Shown: piece after piece, positions 46,486 through 55,713 of the stretch
Numbering within the stretch: position 1 is the first letter of the stretch
How the letters are laid out: the number at the start of each line of letters is the position of its first letter
NCBI RefSeq assembly: GCF_026898155.1
Contig: NZ_CP114029.1
Span: 937,501 to 1,001,500 of the forward strand
Length of the DNA stretch: 64,000 nt
Origin: Jiella pelagia
Lineage (GTDB): Bacteria > Pseudomonadota > Alphaproteobacteria > Rhizobiales > Rhizobiaceae
Direction: 5' to 3'
Notes under the pieces: generated by a model
The model's database searches: none
Told to the model about the DNA's origin: nothing
Seen by the model: the letters and a program-made list of their open reading frames with translations, nothing else
Made by a program: the position numbers and the translations under genes

Positions 46486-47262
46486 ATGGACGGCACGATG
46501 ATGGCAGACATCCTCGGCACTTTCCGCAAAGACCTTTTCGCGGGCAAGCACGTGATCTCGTCCGGCGCGACGAGCGGCATCGGCCTCGACATTGCCCGCG
46601 GTTTCGTCGCCCTCGGCGCGGAGGTGACGGCGCTCGGATCCTCAGTGGAGAAGATCGCCGCTCTGACGCAGGAGGACCCGCGGCTGCGCTTCGAGGCGCT
46701 CGACGTGCGCGACCGCGAGGCGGTGAAGGCGTTTTGCGCCAGGCAGACGCGCTGCGACGTCCTCGTCAACGGGGCGGGCATCGCCCGCGGCGGGGCCGAG
46801 TGGGACGAGGACATCTGGCTCGACACCATGGATGTCAACCTCAACAGCCAGTTCCGCCTGGCGATCGGTCTGAAGGACCGGCTGGCCGAGGCGAAAGGCA
46901 GCATCGTCAACATCGCCTCGATGCTGAGCTACATGGCCGACCCGGCCGTGCCGGCCTACACGGCCTCGAAGACCGGCGTCCTCGGTCTCACCCGCGCGCT
47001 CGCCCACAAATGGGGCCGCGAGGGCATCCGGGTGAACGCCGTCGCGCCGGGCTACCACAAGACCGACATGACCAAGCCGATCTGGTCGGTGCCGTTCGGC
47101 GAAGCGGCGGTCGCCCGGCGCACCGCGCTCGGCCATTGGGGCACGACGGCCGATCTCGTCGGCCCCTGCCTTTTCCTCGCTTCGCCAGCGGCCGCCTATG
47201 TCACCGGCATGTGCCTCGAAGTCGACGGCGGTTTCGTCAGCGGCAACCCGCTGGAGGAATGA
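46486..47262 (+). CDS. Short-chain dehydrogenase/reductase, last gene of the operon
   Basis: A 258-residue SDR: SSGATSGIGLDIARGFVALG (cofactor), LVNGAGIARGG, NIASMLSYMADPA (Ser) and AYTASKTGVLGLTRALAHKW (Tyr-Lys). CLEVDGGFVSGNP is the usual SDR tail. The ATG at 46486 has GGGAGG upstream; an in-frame start at 46468 is also possible. A strong terminator follows. Substrate unknown; paralogous in type, not closely similar, to the first SDR. Confidence 0.9.
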   Translation: MDGTMMADILGTFRKDLFAGKHVISSGATSGIGLDIARGFVALGAEVTALGSSVEKIAALTQEDPRLRFEALDVRDREAVKAFCARQTRCDVLVNGAGIARGGAEWDEDIWLDTMDVNLNSQFRLAIGLKDRLAEAKGSIVNIASMLSYMADPAVPAYTASKTGVLGLTRALAHKWGREGIRVNAVAPGYHKTDMTKPIWSVPFGEAAVARRTALGHWGTTADLVGPCLFLASPAAAYVTGMCLEVDGGFVSGNPLEE

Positions 47263-47279
47263 GCCCCTCCGATCTGAGC

Positions 47280-47319
47280 AACAAAAAGGGCAGTCCCGCG
47301 AGGCCGCCCTTTTTCGTTG
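47280..47319. terminator. Bidirectional intrinsic terminator
   Basis: AACAAAAAGGGC and GCCCTTTTTCGTT form an A-tract/stem/T-tract hairpin between two convergent operons. The symmetric A- and T-runs let it work on both strands, ending the plus-strand SDR operon and the minus-strand ABC operon. Confidence 0.85.
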
Positions 47320-47358
47320 CTGGATGCTTTGTCGGATGCCTGCGCCGCCGACCGCCGC

Positions 47359-48381
47359 TCAGGTCGCCATGCGCGACGGCCAGAGGCCGAGGATGTTGCG
47401 CCAGGGCCGGCCGCGCTTGCGCAGCACCATGATGCCGTCGGCGACGAGCACGAGAACGAGCACGGCGCCGATCACCACCGCCTGCCATTCCGACGGCACG
47501 AGCAGGAGGTTGAAGGCGTTGGTCAACAGCGTCACGAAGAGGACGCCCGCCAGCGCGCCGACATAGGAGCCCTTGCCGCCGGCGATCGAGCCGCCGCCGA
47601 TCAGGCAGGCGATGAAGATCTGCATCTCCAGCCCGTCGCCCATGTAGCGATTGGCCATGCCGACGCGGGCTGTCATCAGGACGCCGGCGAGCGCGGCGAG
47701 GCCGCCGGAGAGGACGAAGCACCAGAATTCGGTGCGCCGCCGGGCGATGCCCATCGCCTCCGCCGCGACCGGATTGCCGCCGAGGAACAGGAGCTTTCGC
47801 CCCGGCAGGGTCAGCCGCATGAAGCCCTCGAAGCCGACGCAGAGGATCAGCGAGAACAGGAAGATGCCGGAAAGCCCACTGAGGCCCCACTGGCCGAGAA
47901 GGCTGAACGCCTCGGGAAACGAGGTGAAGCCGCCAAGCTGCTGGCCGGACATCACCACCTCGATCACCCCGCGCGTCATGTAGAGGACGCCGAGGGTGAC
48001 GATCAGGTGGTTGATCCCGAGATAGGCGACCAGAAGACCGTTGAACGCGCCGATCGCCGCACCAGTCATGATGCCGGCCGCAAAGGCCACCGGCACCGGC
48101 ATCCCCGCATCGAGCGCCATGGCCGAGGCGATGCCGGAGATGCCCATCACCGCCCCGACCGACAGGTCGAACCGGCCGATCATGAACAGCGTCATCATGC
48201 CGAGCGCGACGATCAGGTTCGGCGCAACGGCGGTCTGCAGCGAGGCGAGATTGTTCGGATCGAGGAAGGCCGGCGAGATGATCGCGAGCACGACGGCCAG
48301 AAGGACAACCACCGTGAAGGTCAGCGTCTCCTGCTCGAGCCGGGCCGAACGCAGGAAGGACGTCTTGCGGATGCTGCTCAT
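47359..48381 (-). CDS. Sugar ABC transporter permease (RbsC-like), second importer
   Basis: A 340-residue permease with about ten helices: GMMTLFMIGRFDLSVGAVMG is the RbsC signature and ACLIGGGSIAGGKGSYVGAL the loop facing the ATPase. It is the last gene of a minus-strand operon of binding protein, ATPase and two permeases. The C-terminus is basic (RKRGRPWRNILGL). Confidence 0.88.
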   Translation of the reverse strand: MSSIRKTSFLRSARLEQETLTFTVVVLLAVVLAIISPAFLDPNNLASLQTAVAPNLIVALGMMTLFMIGRFDLSVGAVMGISGIASAMALDAGMPVPVAFAAGIMTGAAIGAFNGLLVAYLGINHLIVTLGVLYMTRGVIEVVMSGQQLGGFTSFPEAFSLLGQWGLSGLSGIFLFSLILCVGFEGFMRLTLPGRKLLFLGGNPVAAEAMGIARRRTEFWCFVLSGGLAALAGVLMTARVGMANRYMGDGLEMQIFIACLIGGGSIAGGKGSYVGALAGVLFVTLLTNAFNLLLVPSEWQAVVIGAVLVLVLVADGIMVLRKRGRPWRNILGLWPSRMAT

Positions 48382-48388
48382 GGCGCCC

Positions 48389-49381
48389 TCACTGGCCGCG
48401 ACGGTTGAGAACGGTGTCGAAGGCGACGGTCGCGATCAACAACGCGCCGATGACGAACTGCTGGAAGACGGGCTCGATGTCGTACATGATCATCCCGTTC
48501 AGGACGAGCGCGAGGAGCAGGAGCCCCAGCGCCGAGCCGCGCAGGTCGCCCCTGCCGCCATAGAGGCTGGCGCCGCCGATGATCGCGGCGGTGACCATGA
48601 CGAATTCGAGCCCCAGCCCCATCCGGACGTCGGCATGGGTGATGCGCGAGGCGGTGAAGATGCCGGCGACGCCGGCCGTCATCGCGCTGGCGACGAAGGC
48701 GAGGATCTTGATCGTGCCGACCCGGATGCCGTGGACGGTCGCCGACTTCACGTTCTCGCCGATGAAGCACATCTTTCTGTAAAGCGCCGATCGCCGCTGA
48801 AAGCCCCAGGCGAGCAGCACCAGGACGACCATGACGACGATGGTGACGCGGATGTCGAAGAGGTTGGTCCGCGCCAAGCTGCGGAACGCCCGCGGATAGG
48901 TCTGGCCGCCGAGGTCGTTGGCGAGCACGTTGGAAAGACCGCGCACCAGCAGCATCGAGCCGATCGTCAGCATCAGCGAATTGATGTTGAAGCGCACCAC
49001 CAGGAAGCCGTTGACGAAGCCGATCGCCGCGGCCGCCAGAAGCGCCACCCCGGCCGCCGGCCAGAAGCCCCAGCCGCCGACGAGGAGCGCGCCGGTCAAC
49101 GTGCCGGTGAAGGCGAAGACCGACCCGACCGACAGGTCGATCTCCCGCATCACCATCACATAGGTGAAGCCGACGATCGCCAGGAACTCGATCGACACGC
49201 CGAACAGGATCGAGTTGAGGTTCTGCCAGGTGGCGAAGTTCTGCCGGGTGAGCGCCAGGAAGGCGAAGATCGCCAGCGTCACCAGCGCGAGCGCCAAAAT
49301 GTTCGAGCCGAAGCCGTTGCCGGCGAAGAGCGGCTTGCGCTTGCGGGCGGGGGTGTCGTCCAGTCTGTGGGTCACGGTCAC
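48389..49381 (-). CDS. Sugar ABC transporter permease (RbsC-like), second importer
   Basis: A 330-residue permease paralogous to the one downstream: VGFTYVMVMREIDLSVGSVF and TAAIIGGASLYGGRGDLRGS. Two distinct permeases rather than a homodimer is the less common arrangement for this ABC subfamily, as in AI-2 or rhamnose importers. It is seven bases from its partner gene. Confidence 0.88.
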   Translation of the reverse strand: MTVTHRLDDTPARKRKPLFAGNGFGSNILALALVTLAIFAFLALTRQNFATWQNLNSILFGVSIEFLAIVGFTYVMVMREIDLSVGSVFAFTGTLTGALLVGGWGFWPAAGVALLAAAAIGFVNGFLVVRFNINSLMLTIGSMLLVRGLSNVLANDLGGQTYPRAFRSLARTNLFDIRVTIVVMVVLVLLAWGFQRRSALYRKMCFIGENVKSATVHGIRVGTIKILAFVASAMTAGVAGIFTASRITHADVRMGLGLEFVMVTAAIIGGASLYGGRGDLRGSALGLLLLALVLNGMIMYDIEPVFQQFVIGALLIATVAFDTVLNRRGQ

Positions 49382-49395
49382 GGCTCCCTCCCGTC

Positions 49396-50926
49396 TCAGC
49401 GATTGCCGGCGGCGAGCGCCATGACGGCGGCTTCGTTCATCGCCGCCCCGGCGACCTCGCCGGCGACGCGCCGCGAGCGCATGACGACGATCCGGTGGAC
49501 GAGGCGCAGCAGCTCAGGCAGGTCGGACGAGAAGACCAGCATCGCCTTGCCGTCCGCCGCCTCCTTGCGCACGACGTCGTGCAGCTCGGCCTTGGCGCCG
49601 ACGTCGACGCCGCGGGTCGGCTCGTTGAGGACGACCACCTCCGGCGCATTGGCGAGACAGGCGGAGATCGCGACCTTCTGCTGGTTGCCGCCGGAGAGTT
49701 CCCGCGGCCGCCCCTCGGGCCCGGGTACGCGAATGGCGAAGCGGCGGATGTCGGCGCGGGCGAGCCTCATCGACCTTGCCGGCATCGACGAGACCGAGGC
49801 GCGAGAACCGGTCGAGGACCGGAGCCGAGACGTTGTCGGCGATGGTGCGGTCCATGTAGAGGCCGGCTTCCTTGCGGTTGCCGTTGAGATAGCCCATTCC
49901 CCGGCGCATCAGCCCTGCCGGCGACATGTCGCGAACAGGCTTGCCGAGCAGCGAGAGCCGGCCCGAGGTCGGCGCCACGATGCCGAAGAGCGCCTGCGAG
50001 AACTGCTCGGCGCCCGAGCCTTCGAGGCCGAAGACTCCCACGATCTCCCCTTTGCGCACGTCGATCGTCACGTCCTCGAAGGCGCCGGAAAGGCTCATGC
50101 CCTCGACGGCCAGTGCCACCGGTGCCGCAGCGACGGAAGACAGGTCCGAGACCGCCACCGGCCCGAGGTCGCGACCGACCATGCGGCGGATCAGGTCGTC
50201 CTCGCCGAGACCCTCGTTGCGCAGCGTCTCGACGAACTGGCCGTCGCGCAGAACGGTGATGTGGTCGGCGATCTCCAGCACCTCGGGCAGCCGGTGCGAG
50301 ACGTAGAGGATGGTATGGCCGCTCTCGCGCAGGCGCTTGATCAGCGCCATCAGCGTCTCGGCCTCGCGGTTGTTGAGGCCGGATGTCGGCTCGTCGAGGA
50401 TCAGCAGGCTGGCGTCGCTTTCCACCGCCCGCAGGATCTCGACGATCTGCTGCTGGCCGGGGGTCAGCTGGCCTAGGATCTCGCGGGTGTCGACCTGCAC
50501 ACCGAACAGTTCGAGGAGTTCGGCGGCCCGACGGTGCATCCTCGCAAAATCGATCCGCCCGCCGCGGCGCGGCATCCGGCCGACGAAGATGTTCTCGGCC
50601 ACCGACATGTTGGAAAAGACCGCCAGTTCCTGATGGACCATGGCGATGTCGCCCTCGGCCCGGTCGGAGGCGGCGGTTACCCGGCCGGAGAGGCGGATCT
50701 CCCCCTCGTCCGGCTCGATCTCGCCATGGATGATCTTCAGCGTCGTGCTCTTGCCGGCGCCGTTCTCGCCCAGGATGGCGTGCACCTCGCCGCGCGCGAC
50801 GTCGAAGCCGACTTCACGCAGCGCCTGGACAGCGCCGTAGCTCTTGCTGACGCGCGACAGGCTGAGGATGGGCTGCGCCGCGACCGAAGCGGTACGGACA
50901 TGCGGCAGTGTGCCGGCGACGGACAT
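49396..50926 (-). CDS. Sugar ABC transporter ATPase, double-domain, apparent +1 frameshift
   Basis: A 509-residue (restored) protein with two ABC cassettes. Walker A LGENGAGKSTTLKIIHGE, LGQLTPGQQQIVEILRAV and LLILDEPTSGLNNREAE in the first; ELSGGNQQKVAISACLANAP and VVVLNEPTRGVDVGAKAEL in the second. The frame breaks at GAGGCTC on the coding strand (49762-49768); removing one base gives AGKVDELARADIRRFAIRV. Note the Walker B Asp of the second cassette is Asn (VVLNEP). GGGAGG stands before the ATG at 50926. Confidence 0.88.
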
Positions 50927-51018
50927 GAAGCCTCCCGTGGGAATGCCTGCGGGCCCTTTGCGAGCCCGAGGACGACGAGAGGGACCGCCCGCCAAAGTCG
51001 CGGACGATCCCGACAGGG

Positions 51019-52035
51019 TCAGTATTTCGGCAGGTTGGCGCGGGTGAACTGGCCGACGTTCTCGCCGTCGATCACTTCCGTGCCCATGTAGATCTGGGCC
51101 GGGAAGGGATTGACGCCCGCTGCCTTGTTGTCCGCCGAGATCGGGACGTTGGCGAGGCCGATCTTCTGATCGTTGTAGGCTTCCAGCATCTGCACGGCCA
51201 TGTAGGCCTGAAGGGCAGTCTTGTTGACGATCGAGGCGTCGATGACCCCGTCCTGGATGCATTCCAGCACCGGATCCTCGCGATCATGGACGATCACGGT
51301 CAGGTCGGTGATGTCCTTCTCCAGCTCCTCGGCGGCGAGACAGATGCCGGTGCCCGAGGAGCTGTCGAGGCCGACCACGGCGTTGATGTCGGGATAGGTG
51401 TTGAACATCGTCTTGGCCGCGTCGATGGCGGTCGAGGTCGTCGCCTTGTCGTCGATCCGGCCGGCGAGCTTCCACTCGCTGTTGGCCTCCAGATACTCGG
51501 TCAGGCCCTTGAACTTGGCGTCGGTGTTGGAGGCGCCCCAGTTGCCGGAGGCGACGTAGCTGCCGGAATTGCCGCCGCGTTCGATCAGCTCCTTGGCGGT
51601 GTCGACGCCGGCCGCGTAGTTGTCGAGGCCGATGAAGGTCAGCGCGCCGCCGTCGTCCGGTGTCACGGCCTCGATGACGACGACAGGAATGCCCTGCTCC
51701 ATGGCGCGGCGAATGCCCGGCACGGCGCCCGGCTCCCAGAGCGTGGTGATGATGCCGGCCGGCTTGCGGGCGATCGCCTGCTCGACCGCCTCGGCGCCGG
51801 CGACCGGATCCCAGCCCTGCGGACCGATGCGCTCGACGGTGACGCCGAACTGCTTCTGGGCGTAGTCCATGCCGAGAAGGCTGTCGAGCAGATAGGGATG
51901 ACCCTGCAGCTGCGAGGCATAGACGTAGCTGCGCCCGGAACCGTCCTGGGCCGAGGCGCCGGCGGTCATCACCACGACCGCTCCGGCGAGCAGCGCGGTG
52001 CGGCGGATGGACGACCCGATGATGTTCTTGAACAT
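51019..52035 (-). CDS. Sugar ABC transporter substrate-binding protein, second importer
   Basis: A 338-residue periplasmic binding protein (RbsB-like family). Signal peptide MFKNIIGSSIRRTALLAGAV ending near ASAQ; YVYASQLQGHPYLLDSLLGM, IITTLWEPGAVPGIRRAMEQ and VGLDSSSGTGICLAAEEL mark the family. The ATG at 52035 follows GGGAGGAG. First gene of the minus-strand operon and divergent from the RpiR regulator gene at 52247. Confidence 0.9.
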   Translation of the reverse strand: MFKNIIGSSIRRTALLAGAVVVMTAGASAQDGSGRSYVYASQLQGHPYLLDSLLGMDYAQKQFGVTVERIGPQGWDPVAGAEAVEQAIARKPAGIITTLWEPGAVPGIRRAMEQGIPVVVIEAVTPDDGGALTFIGLDNYAAGVDTAKELIERGGNSGSYVASGNWGASNTDAKFKGLTEYLEANSEWKLAGRIDDKATTSTAIDAAKTMFNTYPDINAVVGLDSSSGTGICLAAEELEKDITDLTVIVHDREDPVLECIQDGVIDASIVNKTALQAYMAVQMLEAYNDQKIGLANVPISADNKAAGVNPFPAQIYMGTEVIDGENVGQFTRANLPKY

Positions 52036-52165
52036 GTCTTCTCCTCCCGAAAAGCTGAGCGGAGCTGATCCCGACCTTCCCAATCGTGGAAGGGCCTCCC
52101 GGTCCAGGTCCGATCAGGGAAGGCTAGCAACATGAAAATGACATGTCCATAAAAATAATTATCTT

Positions 52166-52178
52166 GAAAATAACTTTC
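52166..52178. promoter_or_regulatory. Putative RpiR operator in the divergent promoter
   Basis: GAAAATAACTTTC is an imperfect palindrome (GAAA-N5-TTTC) in an unusually AT-rich stretch (52127-52190) between the ABC operon and the RpiR gene. RpiR/MurR proteins often bind GAAA-type palindromes. Single copy, so only a candidate. Confidence 0.4.
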
Positions 52179-52246
52179 TGTGGTGCCAACTTTTGCCTGT
52201 ATCGCAACTCCGCGAAAGCGCGACCGTCAGGACGATCGGCAGGCAG

Positions 52247-53158
52247 ATGAGCGCCGCACTCGGCATTCTCGAACACATCCAGAGCCTGAGAGGCAGCCTG
52301 AAGCCGACGCTGCAGCAGGTGGCCGACGCCATCCTCGCGCGGCCGGAAACCCGCGGCATGAACATCAAGCAGCTCGCCGCCGCCTGCGATGTCTCGGAAG
52401 CCTCGATCAGCCGCTTCGTCCGCGGCATCGGGCTGCCGAACTACCGCGCCTTCCAGCTGCGCCTCGCCGAAGAGGGAGGCGCCGGCTTTACGCAAAGGGG
52501 GCAGTCGCCGGAAGAAGGCCTGATCTACGAGAACATCGGCCGAAACGACACGGCGGGCTCGATCCTCACCAAGGTCGCCCATCGCAACGCCGACGTGGCG
52601 CGGGCCTGCCTGTCGACCCTCGACCCGGAGGCACTGGAGCGGGCCGCGCGGATGATCGGCAAGGCAAACGTCCTCTACTTCTTCGCCGCCGGACTTTCCG
52701 CGCTCGCCGCGGAGAACGCGCTGTTGCGTTTCGCGCGGATCGGCAAGCCGGCAATCTTCCACCGCGACCGCAACAACCAGCTGCTCATCGCCGGTTCGAT
52801 GCATCCGGGCGCGCTCGCCATCGCGATCAGCGATTCCGGCCGCACCAACCAGACCGTGATGGCGCTGACCGCCGCCCGCCAGGCCGGCGCCGCGACGATC
52901 GCGCTGACCGCCTTCGCCGAATCGCCGCTGGCCCGCCAGGCCGACGTCACGCTGATCACGCCGGCCGGCTACATGCCGGCGGGCGACGAGCCGATCTACG
53001 AGAGCATGATCAGCAAGTTCGGCCAGCTCCTGGCGATCGACGTCCTCTACTCGCTGGCCGCGGTCCACGATTTCGACGCTTCGGCCGCCGCCGTCCGGCG
53101 CGGCGACCCGTTCATCCAGCAGAGCCGCAATGCAAGGCGACAGAATGAAACCGACTGA
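52247..53158 (+). CDS. RpiR-family transcriptional regulator of the second importer
   Basis: A 303-residue regulator: HTH_6 domain (LKPTLQQVADAILARPETRG, then CDVSEASISRFVRGIGLPNY) and a SIS domain (VLYFFAAGLSALAAENALLR; LAIAISDSGRTNQT). It most likely senses a sugar phosphate and controls the divergent ABC operon and its own downstream dehydrogenase gene, which it overlaps. The ATG at 52247 follows AGGCAG; an earlier GTG/ATG at 52193 is possible. Confidence 0.86.
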   Translation: MSAALGILEHIQSLRGSLKPTLQQVADAILARPETRGMNIKQLAAACDVSEASISRFVRGIGLPNYRAFQLRLAEEGGAGFTQRGQSPEEGLIYENIGRNDTAGSILTKVAHRNADVARACLSTLDPEALERAARMIGKANVLYFFAAGLSALAAENALLRFARIGKPAIFHRDRNNQLLIAGSMHPGALAIAISDSGRTNQTVMALTAARQAGAATIALTAFAESPLARQADVTLITPAGYMPAGDEPIYESMISKFGQLLAIDVLYSLAAVHDFDASAAAVRRGDPFIQQSRNARRQNETD

Positions 53159-54710
53159 AGCCAGCCTGACCAACGGCACGATCAACCGCCACTGGCCCCA
53201 TCGCGGCGGCTCCTTCGAGGCGCTGATGACATCCGAGCCGGAGGACGCGCCGATGGCCGGCCCGCGGCCGGACGAGGTCATCGCCAGGGTCGAGGCCGTC
53301 TCGATCTGCTCCTCCGACATCAAGGTGGTCCGCATGGGGCCGAACCACCCGCTGTTTTCCAACACACAGGAAGCGGTCGACACGATCCTCGGCCACGAGG
53401 TCTGCCTGCGGGTGCATGCGGTCGGCGAAAGCCAGTCTGGGCGGTTCCGGCCGGGGCAGCGGCTCGGCCTGCAGCCGGCGATCCGAATGGCGGGCAAGCG
53501 GCGTATCATCGGCATGGATCTGCCCGGCGGCTTCGCCCAATATCTGCGCCTTGGTCCCGAGGCCCTGGCGGACTACGTGCTCGACGTGCCGGAGGACCTG
53601 TCCGCCGCGGCGATCGCGCTTCTGGAGCCCTATGGCTGCGCCGAGCGCGCCTGGCGCGCCAATGCCCGGCAGAAGTGGAGTGCCGGCGGCACGGCGCTGA
53701 TCGTCAGCGGCCCCGATGCCGATTTCGACCTCGCCGAACTGCCGGAATGGTCCGCGGTGACGGTCGTGGGAGAGACCCCCGCCTTCCTGGAAGGCCGGCC
53801 GGCGACCCGGGCGGATGATCTCGCCCATATAGACGGGCCTTTCGACGACATCCTCGCGCTCGGCGATCTGACGGCACCGCAACTCTCGCGCCTTTCCGAA
53901 CTGCTGGCGACGGGCGGCCTCCTGCTTCAGGGCCGCCGCTCGCCGTCGCCTGGCCCGGTCGGGCTCGATCCGGCCCGCGTCCACTACGACCATCTGAGCT
54001 TCCTCGGCACCACGGAGCGCGATCTTTCCACCGCACTCGCCCCATCCCGGCAGCGCTTCGACGTCAGGCCAGGCGGTGTCGCGCTGGTGCACGGCGCCGG
54101 CGGTGCGATGGGGCGGATCCACGTCCACCGCCTGATCCAACATGAACACGGCCCGGCGACGATCATCGCCTCCTCGCGCAAGGGCCAGCGGCTGTCGGAT
54201 CTCGAACGCGACTTCGCCCCCCTCGCCCGGTCCGCCGGCCGAAGCCTCGTGGTCGTCGGCAATGACGGTCTGGCGCAGGCGATTGCCGAATACGCGCCGC
54301 GCGGCCTCGACGACGTGGTGGTCGTCGCGCCGGACCCGGCCGCCGTCTCGGATGCGGCCGGCTGGCTCGCACCGGACGGCCTGCTCGCGGTCTTCGCCGG
54401 CTTTCCCTACGGCCAGCGGCTGGAGATCGACCTTGCCGCCGTCGCCCTCACCGGCCTGCGGCTGACCGGCTCCACCGGCTGCTCGGTCGCCGACATGCGC
54501 GACGTGCTGGCACGGGTGGAGAGCGGCAGCCTCGATCTGTCCGCCAACATCGCGGCGGTGGCGGGCCTCGATGCCCTGCCCCAGGCGCTGAAGTCGGTGG
54601 CGGACGGCACGGTCTCCGGCAAGATCGTCATCTATCCGCAGCGCCGCGACCTGCCGCTGACACCGGCTACCGGCTGGAACGCGGCGAAAGAGGCGGGCCT
54701 GACGGGCTAG
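53145..54710 (+). CDS. Zinc-type alcohol dehydrogenase-like protein with extended two-Rossmann architecture
   Basis: A 521-residue protein with the MDR catalytic N-terminus (VSICSSDIKVVRMG with the zinc Cys, TILGHEVCLRVHAVG with His-Glu). The structural-zinc Cys cluster is absent. The rest holds two Rossmann-like parts: one without a Gly-rich loop (TALIVSGPDADFDLAEL) and one with GGVALVHGAGGAMGRIHVH, so it is ~170 residues longer than usual alcohol dehydrogenases. Similar long forms are annotated as L-sorbose-1-phosphate reductase-like. Its stop codon TAG is part of the CTAG target duplicated by the IS element next to it. Confidence 0.72.
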   Translation: MKPTEASLTNGTINRHWPHRGGSFEALMTSEPEDAPMAGPRPDEVIARVEAVSICSSDIKVVRMGPNHPLFSNTQEAVDTILGHEVCLRVHAVGESQSGRFRPGQRLGLQPAIRMAGKRRIIGMDLPGGFAQYLRLGPEALADYVLDVPEDLSAAAIALLEPYGCAERAWRANARQKWSAGGTALIVSGPDADFDLAELPEWSAVTVVGETPAFLEGRPATRADDLAHIDGPFDDILALGDLTAPQLSRLSELLATGGLLLQGRRSPSPGPVGLDPARVHYDHLSFLGTTERDLSTALAPSRQRFDVRPGGVALVHGAGGAMGRIHVHRLIQHEHGPATIIASSRKGQRLSDLERDFAPLARSAGRSLVVVGNDGLAQAIAEYAPRGLDDVVVVAPDPAAVSDAAGWLAPDGLLAVFAGFPYGQRLEIDLAAVALTGLRLTGSTGCSVADMRDVLARVESGSLDLSANIAAVAGLDALPQALKSVADGTVSGKIVIYPQRRDLPLTPATGWNAAKEAGLTG

Positions 54711-55530
54711 GGTCTGTTGAGTTTCAGGGATTCCCGTTTGGGGTTTGATGTGATTCAAGCTTTCGATGGACCGCCTGATATTGACCGACGCCCAGTGGGC
54801 GAAGATGGAACCGCACTGCGAGGGCAAGACCCGTGACCCTGGACGGAGCGGACGCGACAATCGCCTGTTCGTGGAGGCGGTGTTGTGGATCGCCCGGACG
54901 GGCAGCCCCTGGCGAGACCTGCCGGCTCGGTTCGGCAAGTGGAACTCGGTCTATGTCCGGTTTCGGGACTGGCGCGATCGCGATGTTTTCCAACGGCTGT
55001 TCGAGGCCTGCTCGGATGAACCGGACATGGAGTTCGCAATGGTCGATGCCACCATCGTCAAGGTCCACCGCCATGGACAGGGCTCAAAAGGGGGACTCAA
55101 AGCCAGGCCATTGGCCGCTCGAAAGGCGGCATGACCACGAAAATCCTGGCTCTGACCGACGCCTTGGGCAATCTGGTCCGCTTCGTCCTGATGCCCGGTC
55201 ACCGGTTCGACACCGTCGGCGTCGCCCCACTGCTCCGGGATATCGAGTTCGGCGCTTTGCTCGGCGACAAGGCCTTCGACAGCAACGCCATCATCGCCGA
55301 CCTCGATGAGCGTGGTGCAACGGTCATCATTTCCCAGCATCCCCGCAGAGCTTCGCCCCGGCAGATCGACGCGGAGATCTACAAGTGGCGCCACCTCATC
55401 GAGAACTTCTTCTGCAAGCTCAAGGAGTTCAAACGTATCGCCATGCGAAGCGAAAAGACCGATCTCAGCTTTGCAGCCATGATCCATCTCTCCGCCGCCG
55501 TCATACATTCCCGATGAAACTCAACAGGCC
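54711..55530 (+). mobile_element. IS5-family insertion sequence, IS427 type
   Basis: An 820-bp element. Its ends are inverted repeats: GGTCTGTTGAGTTTCAGGG on the left and, read inward from the right, GGCCTGTTGAGTTTCATCG (16 of 19 identical). CTAG lies on both sides (54707-54710 and 55531-55534) as the target duplication. It contains one transposase in two frames. It inserted at the stop codon of the upstream dehydrogenase gene, so that gene is intact, and it abuts a rhizobial palindromic repeat on the right. Confidence 0.92.
54766..55517 (+). CDS. IS427-type transposase, two overlapping frames
   Basis: Frame A (54766-55134) encodes the DUF4096-like N-terminus (LILTDAQWAKMEPHCEGKT; VLWIARTGSPWRDLPARFG) up to DATIVKVHRHGQGSKGG, which holds the first catalytic Asp. 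Frame B (55131-55517) carries GDKAFDSNAIIADL (second Asp) and KWRHLIENFFCKLKEFKRIA (Glu, YREK-like). Joining LKA and QAIGRSKGGMT needs a -1 shift near 55090-55112, where AAAAGGGGG offers a slippery run. Many IS427 members use such a programmed shift; a one-base deletion is the alternative. It is not of the GAGNCTC type seen elsewhere. Confidence 0.85.
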
Positions 55531-55634
55531 CTAGAGCATGATCCCGAAAAGTGGGAACCGGTTTTCGGCAAAGATCATGCGCAGACAGAGATATAGAGCG
55601 AGATGATGAGCGAAGCTCATCTCATCCCGCTCTA
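55531..55634. repeat. Rhizobial palindromic repeat next to the IS element
   Basis: GCATGATC (55537) pairs with GATCATGC (55573-55580) and CCGAAAA with TTTTCGG, forming one hairpin; TAGAGCG..GATGATGAGC and GCTCATCTCATC..CGCTCTA form a second. The AGCATGATCCCGAAAAGTGG core is a very common intergenic repeat in Rhizobiales. It separates the IS from the following kinase gene. Confidence 0.85.
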
Positions 55635-55713
55635 GCGCGCGACGAAATAAGCGAGCGAGCCATCGGCGGTGGAGGACCGCCGGCTCGTCGGACATTACGG
55701 GAGGAACAGGCAA

